A stretch of 47,438 nucleotides of DNA, taken from positions 57,633-105,070 of the forward strand of contig NZ_FWXI01000020.1 in the NCBI RefSeq assembly GCF_900176355.1, written 5' to 3'. A program made the translations under genes and the position numbers. This DNA is from Sporomusa malonica (lineage in GTDB: Bacteria; Bacillota; Negativicutes; Sporomusales; Sporomusaceae). Every line of letters starts with the position of its first letter. Position 1 is the stretch's first letter. A model generated the notes under the pieces. The model was not told the origin of the DNA. It was given only the letters and a program-made list of their open reading frames with translations, and made no database searches. Below are positions 17,067 to 23,813 of this stretch, one piece after another.

Positions 17067-18179
17067 ATGGCAAATCTGGAAGTAAAAAGTAAAATGTCGG
17101 TACGGCAGTTTGGGGTTGTTATGGTATCAATTATGCTTGGGGCGCAGTTTGTTGGTTTGCCTACCCAATTGGTTCCCTTGGCCGGGCAGTTAGCGTGGGT
17201 AAGTGTTATTCTTGGTGGCGGTCTGTTTTTTGGCGCCACCTGGATTATGCTTAAACTGGCAGATCTTTATCCCAACAGCGATCTTACCGAATACCTGCCG
17301 CGGCTTTTAGGCAAATGGCTCGGGGTAGGTGTCATTGGCGTGTTGGTGCTGTTGATCCTTGTAGTGACCTGGGTAACGCAAAATCAATTCAGCAGAGTGC
17401 TAGTTTTTTTTATGTTTGACCGTACGCCGACTGATGTGATTATCATGTCAATGCTTGCTGTTGTCGCTTATTGCGCGCTGCAGGATTTAGGGACAATTGT
17501 ACGGGTCGCTCAGTTTACTTTTTTGGTTGCGGTGGCCATGATTGGTGCCATTTGGAGTGTGGGGATTTTTAACTTTCAGCCGGAAAATCTCCTGCCGTTC
17601 TGGACGAATAAACCGATAGGCGTTTTGCAGGCAACGCTAAGTACCTGGGGAACATATGGCGGTTATGAGATTATATTATTATTATTTCCGTTAATTAGCC
17701 AAAAACGCAACAAGCTTGTGAAAGTGGTGGGGTTTGGATTTATTTTTATCACACTGGTTAGCGTAATCGTTGTTGTGATGACTGTGGGTGTAATAACGGC
17801 AGAGACGGTCAAGAACGAGTCCTATCCGACGCTAGTTGTCGTGCGCAGTGTGGAATTGCCAGGCACATTTATCGAACGCTTGGAAAATTATTTTCTTATC
17901 GCCTGGATCCCGCTAATCTTCAATTCTCAGGCGCTGTTTGTTTATGTGTTAGCTCAGATAATGACTAGATTATCGGGGTTCGCCGATCACCGTCCCTGGG
18001 TATTGGCTTTAGTGCCTTTGATTTATACTGGTGCAACACTGCTCGATGGTCTTGAATTGAGTGCATTGGCCGGAAAAGTATTAACCCTGCTGGGAGGAGT
18101 CTTCTCGCTGGGGATAATACCGCTGGTGTATCTTTATGCTAAGTGGAAAAATCAAGGAGTGACAGCAGGTGAGCGCTAG
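17067..18179 (+). CDS. Spore germination receptor subunit B (GerB family permease)
   Basis: An integral membrane protein of about 370 residues with ten predicted helices, related to amino acid/polyamine transporters (GerAB, APC superfamily). The N-terminus MSVRQFGVVMVSIMLGAQFVGLP and the later WGTYGGYEIILLLFP segment match the germination permease pattern. GerB subunits bind the germinant. The start is uncertain: ATG at 17067 has AGGTGA about 11 bases upstream, while GTG at 17052 has GGAG 7 bases upstream and would overlap gerA by 11 bases. The gene overlaps the following gerC start. Confidence 0.9.
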   Translation: MANLEVKSKMSVRQFGVVMVSIMLGAQFVGLPTQLVPLAGQLAWVSVILGGGLFFGATWIMLKLADLYPNSDLTEYLPRLLGKWLGVGVIGVLVLLILVVTWVTQNQFSRVLVFFMFDRTPTDVIIMSMLAVVAYCALQDLGTIVRVAQFTFLVAVAMIGAIWSVGIFNFQPENLLPFWTNKPIGVLQATLSTWGTYGGYEIILLLFPLISQKRNKLVKVVGFGFIFITLVSVIVVVMTVGVITAETVKNESYPTLVVVRSVELPGTFIERLENYFLIAWIPLIFNSQALFVYVLAQIMTRLSGFADHRPWVLALVPLIYTGATLLDGLELSALAGKVLTLLGGVFSLGIIPLVYLYAKWKNQGVTAGER

Positions 18180-19374
18180 CAGACGGCTGGTAGGGTTACT
18201 GCTTGTTTTGTCGATTACGCTTGCTGTCGGCGGTTGCTGGGACAGGCGGGAACTCCAGGACAGGAATTTTGTCATGGCTGTGGCCATTGATGCAGCCGAG
18301 GCCGGTCAGAAACCGGGGCAGGGAAAACAGGAAGTCAAGGCCGAAACCTTTGTGCAGCCGCATGGCGACAAGCGCTACCGGGTTAGCTTACAGCTCCTCA
18401 AACTAGCTAAGAATGGCGGTGACGAGCCAAAAGGCGGCGGTGGCACAACCTATGTTTTATCAAATACCGGGCAGTCACTATTTGAGATTGTTCGCGATAC
18501 ATTGGGACAAACCAGCAAAAGTCTGTATTTTGAGCATATTCAGGCCATTGTTATCAGTGAAGCGGCGGTGCGGGAGTTGGGGATTAAGCCCATCATCGAC
18601 TTTTTCTTGCGCGATGCTGAGATGCGCTGGCGGATAAAAGTATATATTACACCCGGTGAGGCCAGACCGATTATTGCCTATGCGCCACCTAACAAAGAAG
18701 CAGGCGGAATTTATTTGGCCAATATCGCCAGAAATCATCCCAAAAATATTCATGTTGCCGGTGCCCGTACCGACTTGGGGAATATTAGCGTGCTGCTAGA
18801 TAATAAAGCAGACTTGGCCATTCCCCGGATGGAGATGGCTGGTAATGTAATAAAAATACGTGGTGCCGCTTTGTTCAAGAAAGATAAGTTTGCCGGCTAT
18901 ATTGACGAACAGGCGGTAGCAGGAATAAAAATGATTCGCGCTACGGAAAAGTCGGCCATCATTACGCTGCCTGGCGATGAAGATGGTGAGGTGGTGGCGT
19001 TTGAATTGTTCCGTCATGACACCCAGCTTGCGCCGCATGTTGACGGAGATAATATTTACTTTACGCTGGATATCACTATGTGGGGAAATGTAGGTGAGTA
19101 TCAGGTAATGCACCGCGCTTCAAAAGCAGGTGACCCGGCGTTTATTCGCCGTGTTGAGCAGAAAACGGCTGCAGAGGTAAAACGTCTAGTTCTCTATGGT
19201 AAAGATAGTTGCCAGTCTTTGGGGGTTGATGTGTTAAATTTTAGCAAAAAACTCAAAGCTCATCACCCAAAAACCTGGGAAAAAGTCAAAGATGACTGGG
19301 ATACTATCTATCCTACTATTCCGTTGGTAGTATCAGTAAATGTGGTGATAAATCAACTTGGCGAGCACAAATGA
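18169..19374 (+). CDS. Spore germination lipoprotein GerC, first copy
   Basis: A Ger(x)C family lipoprotein of 401 residues. The signal peptide ends in AVGGC (Cys23), followed by the typical CWDRREL start. Conserved segments include FVQPHG, RDAEMRWRIKVYITPGEA and a C-terminal IPLVVSVNVVI. GerC subunits are outer-leaflet lipoproteins of the germinant receptor. The GTG at 18169 lies 9 bases after AAGGAG and overlaps gerB by 11 bases. A second, clearly related gene follows after 17 bases. Confidence 0.92.
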   Translation: MSASRRLVGLLLVLSITLAVGGCWDRRELQDRNFVMAVAIDAAEAGQKPGQGKQEVKAETFVQPHGDKRYRVSLQLLKLAKNGGDEPKGGGGTTYVLSNTGQSLFEIVRDTLGQTSKSLYFEHIQAIVISEAAVRELGIKPIIDFFLRDAEMRWRIKVYITPGEARPIIAYAPPNKEAGGIYLANIARNHPKNIHVAGARTDLGNISVLLDNKADLAIPRMEMAGNVIKIRGAALFKKDKFAGYIDEQAVAGIKMIRATEKSAIITLPGDEDGEVVAFELFRHDTQLAPHVDGDNIYFTLDITMWGNVGEYQVMHRASKAGDPAFIRRVEQKTAAEVKRLVLYGKDSCQSLGVDVLNFSKKLKAHHPKTWEKVKDDWDTIYPTIPLVVSVNVVINQLGEHK

Positions 19375-19391
19375 AGTGGTGAAAAACGCTG

Positions 19392-20597
19392 ATGATAAAG
19401 GGCAATAAGACCAAAATTCTTATGGTTTGGCTGCTGCTGATTGCAGCTTGTCTCCCGCTTGCGGGTTGCTGGGACCAACGGGAATTGCAGAACCGGAATA
19501 TGGTGCTGGCAGCTGCTATTGATGTGGTCGATGACAATGAACAGGCACATGAACAATTTGTTCAGCCGCACGGCGGCAGAGATTTTCGGCTTAGCGTCCA
19601 ACTGCTCGAGATTGAGCCCCGACAGCAGGGCGAACAGCGGGGCGGCGCAAAAGTCGGTACTTATGTGATTTCGGGTACCGGGCGACTACTCTTTGAGATT
19701 ATCCGGGATTTATTTGGGCAAGTCGGCAGACCGATAACCTGGGAGCATACTCAAACGATTGTGATTAGCCAGGCAGCTGTTGAGGCCGGCGGAATCGATC
19801 AGCTGATTGACTGGTTTATGCGTGATGCCGAGATGCGCTGGCGGATTAGGGTATATATTACCCCTGGCGAGGCCAAACCGATTATTGAGTATCAGCCGCC
19901 CAGCGGTGAGCCGAATGGTTTATTTCTAGCAGGTATTGGCCGCAACTATGTTAAAGACCCTCATATCGCTAGTTTGCAGACAGAGCTCGGTTTTACTTCT
20001 ATCCTGCTTGATAATAAAACTTCGACCGTTCTCCCTAAAATAGAATTGGCTGGTGATATTCTTAAAGTAGGCGGCATGGCGATCATCAAGAAGGGAGAAC
20101 TGGCCGGTTTTCTGGACGAGTATGATACTTTTGGGGCCAAGCTCATTATGGGCATAGAGAAGAGTGCCATTATCACCACTGTCTGTAAGGATCATCCTAA
20201 CCGGATCTTTGCGTTTGAACTGTTTCAACATGATACCCGGCTCGAACCCCATGTGTCAGGTGATACCATCTACTATACGCTTGATATTGCCATGTATGGC
20301 AATATTGGGGAGATGGAAGGCTGTCCGGAGCCGCACGACCATAATCTGAATGACACTCAGTATGTCAGAAGGTTGGAGCTGCAATTTGCCGAGGAAGTAA
20401 AACAGGCTGCAGTTCATGCTTATAGAGCACAGCAGGCTTTGGGGGCTGACACGCTGAGAATGGGAAAAAAGATGCAGATTCGCTATCCTAAGAAATGGGC
20501 AGAGCTAAAAGACAAGTGGGATGAGGAAGTGTTTCCCACCATTCCACTGGTCATATCGGTCAATGTCACCATCCGTCAGCTAGGCGGACACAAGTAA
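19392..20597 (+). CDS. Spore germination lipoprotein GerC, second copy
   Basis: A second Ger(x)C lipoprotein, also 401 residues, with lipobox PLAGC (Cys26) and the same CWDQRELQNRN start. It shares many blocks with its neighbour (FVQPHG, RDAEMRWRI-VYITPGEA, LLDNK, AFELF-HDT-L-PHV), so it arose by tandem duplication and then diverged. With one gerA and one gerB, the operon could assemble receptors with alternative or paired C subunits. The ATG follows GTGGTGA. It ends two bases from the stop of a small convergent gene. Confidence 0.92.
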   Translation: MIKGNKTKILMVWLLLIAACLPLAGCWDQRELQNRNMVLAAAIDVVDDNEQAHEQFVQPHGGRDFRLSVQLLEIEPRQQGEQRGGAKVGTYVISGTGRLLFEIIRDLFGQVGRPITWEHTQTIVISQAAVEAGGIDQLIDWFMRDAEMRWRIRVYITPGEAKPIIEYQPPSGEPNGLFLAGIGRNYVKDPHIASLQTELGFTSILLDNKTSTVLPKIELAGDILKVGGMAIIKKGELAGFLDEYDTFGAKLIMGIEKSAIITTVCKDHPNRIFAFELFQHDTRLEPHVSGDTIYYTLDIAMYGNIGEMEGCPEPHDHNLNDTQYVRRLELQFAEEVKQAAVHAYRAQQALGADTLRMGKKMQIRYPKKWAELKDKWDEEVFPTIPLVISVNVTIRQLGGHK

Positions 20598-20599
20598 GG

Positions 20600-20830
20600 C
20601 TATTTAAAGAGGATACTAAACAACCATAGACCGGCAGCTGCGGCGGCATAGATTGCCGCCGTTTTGCGCGCAAATTTGGCTTCACGGTCACGGCCATTGT
20701 GCTTTTCAAGAACAGAGCCTAGTACCCAGGCTACAAGCGCGGTAGCAAAAAATACGATCAATAACCACAATGTAGTTTGATGAACAAGCTGGTAAGCTAA
20801 TTTTTGCCAGTAGTAATATAAGTTGCTCAT
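20600..20830 (-). CDS. Small two-helix membrane protein, unknown
   Basis: A protein of 76 residues with two hydrophobic segments (about 20-40 and 58-75) separated by a basic, charged loop (KHNGRDREAKFARK). I do not recognise a family. It is likely real because GGAGGTGGCTC lies directly before the ATG, the whole short ORF is membrane-like, and it fits neatly against gerC with two bases between stops. It points away from the germination operon and toward it in transcription, so it is not part of that operon. Confidence 0.7.
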   Translation of the reverse strand: MSNLYYYWQKLAYQLVHQTTLWLLIVFFATALVAWVLGSVLEKHNGRDREAKFARKTAAIYAAAAAGLWLFSILFK

Positions 20831-20879
20831 GAGCCACCTCCGGGGTCAGGCCTTGCATAATACAAGGAAAAGATACCGA

Positions 20880-20955
20880 AAGGCGAGATTGCTTTGTCAT
20901 ACTTCCTCGCAATGACCAGCCTTCTGTCATTGCGAGCGCTAGCGTGGCAATCACA
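20880..20955. repeat. Dispersed palindromic repeat A, copy 2 (degenerate)
   Basis: GCGAGATTGC (20883-20892), an inner pair TCGCAATGAC / GTCATTGCGA, and a decayed right end GGCAATCAC match copies at 3567 and 34148. This copy lies between divergent genes and its right arm is partly lost. Confidence 0.75.
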
Positions 20956-21042
20956 TATCCCCGGATGCAATCCTTTGTACTAAAACCATATCCTGCCACA
21001 TATACATAACTTGAGATAGCATTGGCTGGGAGGGCGAGTTTT

Positions 21043-21324
21043 ATGCCGATAGATAACAAGACGCCGAAATGGCGGCATCAGCTGACACTGGTTGATCGGG
21101 AAGAGCTTACTGTGGACGGAGTCGTCACCCTGGGGAGCTATGATGAAAAAGAGATCATTATGGAAACTGAGCAAGGGATGTTGATCATCAAGGGTGAGGG
21201 TCTTAATATTAAGCAACTTAACCTGGAGCAGGGCAATATCATTGTTGAAGGAACGGTAAAAGGCATAAACTACGAGGACGAGCAGCGCCAGCGAAAAGGG
21301 CTGCTGGAACGGTTTTTAAAATAA
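21043..21324 (+). CDS. yabP: Sporulation protein YabP
   Basis: A small soluble protein of 93 residues of the YabP/YqfC family, rich in short beta strands, with HQLTLVDREELTVDGVV and the central LIIKGEGLNIKQLNLEQG typical of the family. In Bacillus yabP is expressed in the mother cell during sporulation and is cotranscribed with yabQ. ATG at 21043 is chosen because GGGAGG lies 9 bases upstream; an in-frame TTG at 21022 overlaps that site. The next gene starts one base after its stop. Confidence 0.9.
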   Translation: MPIDNKTPKWRHQLTLVDREELTVDGVVTLGSYDEKEIIMETEQGMLIIKGEGLNIKQLNLEQGNIIVEGTVKGINYEDEQRQRKGLLERFLK

Positions 21325-21325
21325 C

Positions 21326-22054
21326 GTGCGCAGCCGGGGTCTTATCCTATGGCTGACGCTGCTGTTTGTACTTGCGGCCCAGATTGTACTCTACAGCTTG
21401 GCTGTCAGTCTGGCTGATTACAGCCGCCGCGCTGTGTACGTACACTTTTCGGCAGGGGCAGCTGCCCTGCGGGAGATAAGCGGACTACCATATGCGGATA
21501 AGATAAATGCGGCCGGCAGGACAAATAACGTTAGTCCGGAACTTATCGCTGCTGTAATTAAGGCCGAAAGCTCGTTTCAGCCCCGGGCGCTGTCGAAAGC
21601 CGGGGCTTATGGGCTTATGCAGGTTATCCCTAGTACCTGGCGGCTGGTGAATAGTCAGGCAAACATATGCAGTGGCCGGCATGAAGGAGAATGCGGCAGT
21701 GATTGTTTCTATAACCCGGAGCTTAATATTGCTGTTGGTTCCTGTTATCTAAGTCAGCTGATAAAGCGTTATAATGGGCAGGCTGAACTGGCGGTAGCGG
21801 CCTATAATGCCGGGCCTGGTGCTGTTGATAAGTATGGCGGCATTCCGCCCTATGCCGAGACAACTGAATATGTTGAGCGGGTAGTCAGTAATTGGTATGA
21901 GGCAAGCGGTCGTTTGCCGCCAGGAGGATTACCGGCTGACAGCTGGCGGAAGGTTGCTGCGGTACTCGGTTGGGGTGTTGTTATAACAACTATGGCGGTG
22001 GTTGCTGCCGGCAGGCACTTATTTCGGCGGTATAGGTCATTTCGCTGGAGATGA
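21326..22054 (+). CDS. Membrane-anchored lytic transglycosylase (SLT domain)
   Basis: A protein of 242 residues with an N-terminal TM helix (about 5-28), an SLT domain (about 55-190) and a second hydrophobic segment near the C-terminus (about 207-228). The catalytic region AAVIKAESSF (Glu81), the AYGLMQVIPSTW motif and VAAYNAGPGAV are intact. A cysteine-rich insertion (about 113-135) holds four Cys residues. It would cut peptidoglycan glycan strands outside the membrane. GTG follows the yabP stop by one base with no clear Shine-Dalgarno site, so translation is probably coupled to yabP. Its place between yabP and yabQ suggests a role in spore envelope remodelling, which is inference. Confidence 0.9.
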   Translation: MRSRGLILWLTLLFVLAAQIVLYSLAVSLADYSRRAVYVHFSAGAAALREISGLPYADKINAAGRTNNVSPELIAAVIKAESSFQPRALSKAGAYGLMQVIPSTWRLVNSQANICSGRHEGECGSDCFYNPELNIAVGSCYLSQLIKRYNGQAELAVAAYNAGPGAVDKYGGIPPYAETTEYVERVVSNWYEASGRLPPGGLPADSWRKVAAVLGWGVVITTMAVVAAGRHLFRRYRSFRWR

Positions 22055-22069
22055 GAGGGGAGTGGGCAG

Positions 22070-22549
22070 GTGGAGTTTTCCGCGCAGGTAAGTACTTTCT
22101 TGCTTATTGCTGCAACGGGAATCTTGCTCGGTGTGCTGTTTGATACATACCGTGTACTCCGAGGTGTGTTTCGACCGCCGTGGCTGATTACGTCGGTTGC
22201 TGATTTGTTATATTGGCTTGTGGCGGCAGGCATTGCATTTTTAGCTCTTATACTTGGGAATTGGGGCGAACTCCGTTTTTATGTTTTTATTGCCATGATT
22301 TCCGGCGTAGCCGTGTATTATCGCTTGGCCAGCCGATATGTAGTCAAACTCATTATGGCTTTGTTAAAATTATTAGCCAGCAGTTGGCGTAGTGCAAAAC
22401 GGGTGGTGGTGTTTACTATTGTTAAGCCTGTACGCTTTGTTGTTAGGACATCACTGCTGCCATTTCGCTATATGGGCAGAAGGTACTCAGCCTGGTGTAA
22501 AAAGCGGTTTCCGCCACCCCCCCCGCCGGAGGAGATTCCACCTCAATGA
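22070..22549 (+). CDS. yabQ: Spore cortex biosynthesis protein YabQ
   Basis: A membrane protein of 159 residues with three or four hydrophobic helices in the first 110 residues and a basic, proline-ending tail (PPPPPEEIPPQ). The N-terminus FSAQVSTFLLIAATGILLGVLFDTYRVLRG is characteristic of YabQ, which is needed for spore cortex formation in Bacillus. The GTG at 22070 follows a GGGGAG site by 7 bases. The order yabP - SLT - yabQ - divIC keeps the Bacillus order apart from the inserted transglycosylase. Downstream lies a repeat rather than a plain terminator. Confidence 0.9.
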   Translation: MEFSAQVSTFLLIAATGILLGVLFDTYRVLRGVFRPPWLITSVADLLYWLVAAGIAFLALILGNWGELRFYVFIAMISGVAVYYRLASRYVVKLIMALLKLLASSWRSAKRVVVFTIVKPVRFVVRTSLLPFRYMGRRYSAWCKKRFPPPPPPEEIPPQ

Positions 22550-22570
22550 AATTTTCATATAATTCCCTAG

Positions 22571-22661
22571 ATATAGAAAACACGGCTTGCGCCGAGCCTT
22601 TGGCGAATGCGGAAGCCGATGTTGCCCTTATCCAGACGGAAAGTTTTACTTTCTTACAGGA
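22571..22661 (-). repeat. Dispersed repeat B, copy 1 (inverted relative to copy 2)
   Basis: This 91-bp segment is nearly identical to the reverse complement of 26280-26370, including the blocks TTTCCGTCTGGATAAGGGC and GCCAAAGGCTCGGC. It contains a small hairpin around GGCTTGCGCCGAGCC. It is intergenic, between yabQ and divIC. Confidence 0.85.
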
Positions 22662-22725
22662 ATAAAAAGGATTTGCTGTTTAAAGAGCGAATACATGTAA
22701 ACATTAACACAGTATGGTGATGTTT

Positions 22726-23013
22726 ATGGTGCAAAGACGCAAGAAAACAAAACGGTTTAGCTGGTTTAGGTTGTGCATCTTGATCATGGCGGGATATTTT
22801 TGCTATATGATCATTGTTCAGCAAACTGAGCTATACAAGATTCGCCGCGAAACCGAGACGGTGAATACTCGGATGGCCGAGGCGGCTGAAGTCAATAAAA
22901 GCCTGAATGCTGAGAAGGAAAAACTGAGTACGGCAGAATATATCGAAAAGGTAGCCCGTGAGCAGCTCGGTTTGGTAAAACCGGGAGAAGTGCCATATAT
23001 TCCAGCCAGGTAA
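22726..23013 (+). CDS. divIC: Septum formation initiator DivIC/FtsB family
   Basis: A protein of 95 residues with a short basic cytoplasmic N-terminus (VQRRKKTKR), one TM helix (about 12-32) and an extracytoplasmic coiled coil, ending in EYIEKVAREQLGLVKPGEVPYIP, the conserved DivIC/FtsB motif. It works in the divisome with FtsL and DivIB/FtsQ. ATG at 22726 has a GGTGAT site; ATG at 22714 has none, so I prefer the shorter form. Position between yabQ and yabR is conserved with Bacillus. Confidence 0.9.
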   Translation: MVQRRKKTKRFSWFRLCILIMAGYFCYMIIVQQTELYKIRRETETVNTRMAEAAEVNKSLNAEKEKLSTAEYIEKVAREQLGLVKPGEVPYIPAR

Positions 23014-23024
23014 AGCGTCATTCC

Positions 23025-23054
23025 TTGACACATTTTCACCATCAAGAGTATAAT
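23025..23054 (+). promoter_or_regulatory. Sigma-A-type promoter of the S1-domain gene
   Basis: TTGACA and TATAAT are separated by 18 bp. The gene start lies about 64 bp downstream. Confidence 0.75.
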
Positions 23055-23117
23055 ATGGATTGCAGGTTCCTAAATAAAAGTGATAAAAAGTACGAAAGAT
23101 TTTAAGGAGGAAGTTTG

Positions 23118-23579
23118 GTGAGTATGTCCATTGAAGTTGGCAGTGTGGTAGAAGGAGTTGTGACAGGCATAACTAACTTTGGCGCTTTTGTTGAGTTGCC
23201 TGGTGGAAAGGTAGGCTTGATTCACATCTCTGAAGTTGCTGACGTATACGTCCGCGATGTTAAGGATTTCTTGAAAGAACAGGACAAGGTTAAAGTTAAG
23301 GTCTTATCTGTAGACGATCGCGGCAAAATTGGTCTTTCTATTAAGCAGCTGCAACCTCCCGCGCCACGAAAACAGCATGCAAACGATTTCCGCCGTCCTA
23401 ATAGAGTAAACAGCTTGACGTTTGAAGATAAGCTGAGTAAGTTTTTAAAAGACAGTGATGAGCGCCTGACTGATTTGAAGCGCAGTACCGAGTCCAAACG
23501 CGGCGGCAATGGCGGCCGGGGCGGCGGTGGTGGCGCTGGCGGCGGCGGCGGTGGCAGTGCGGCACGCCGGGCTGAATAA
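23118..23579 (+). CDS. yabR: S1 RNA-binding domain protein (YabR-like)
   Basis: A protein of 153 residues with one S1 domain at the N-terminus (SVVEGVVTGITNFGAFVELPGGKVGLIHISEV ... VKVKVLSVDDRGKIGLSIKQ). The middle is basic and hydrophilic. The C-terminal 25 residues are a glycine-rich run with Arg residues, longer than I would expect for this family. S1 domains bind RNA; YabR-like proteins are abundant general RNA-binding factors of uncertain role. GTG at 23118 is 7 bases from AAGGAGG; TTG at 23115 and ATG at 23124 are also in frame. It has its own promoter and terminator. Confidence 0.85.
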   Translation: MSMSIEVGSVVEGVVTGITNFGAFVELPGGKVGLIHISEVADVYVRDVKDFLKEQDKVKVKVLSVDDRGKIGLSIKQLQPPAPRKQHANDFRRPNRVNSLTFEDKLSKFLKDSDERLTDLKRSTESKRGGNGGRGGGGGAGGGGGGSAARRAE

Positions 23580-23651
23580 ATAATTTAACCAAGGCTTTAT
23601 TAGCGTTTATCGACAAAAACTGGAATAATTTAATGTTGAAAATAGAGTGTA

Positions 23652-23685
23652 AACCACCTGTCAGTGTTCTGGCAGGTGGTTTTTT
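23652..23685 (+). terminator. Terminator after yabR
   Basis: AACCACCTG pairs with CAGGTGGTT, extended by CAG/CTG, followed by six T residues. Confidence 0.9.
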
Positions 23686-23813
23686 GCATTTTGGCTTTAG
23701 TCTGTGTCGGATTTTTTTGCTGGCAGAGCTACGCAGATAGACAAACCTTTTAATGTAAATTTCTGTAAAATTCTAGATGCATGCAAGACAGTTTTTTACA
23801 GGGGTGAAGAATC

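Noticed and set aside
23497..23575. GGC-rich repetitive stretch as a possible repeat array or CRISPR
   Set aside because: It is the glycine-rich coding tail of the S1-domain protein, without spacers.
23695..23813. Spo0A box before spoIIE
   Set aside because: TGTCGGA near 23704 is only a partial match and no spaced promoter elements support it.
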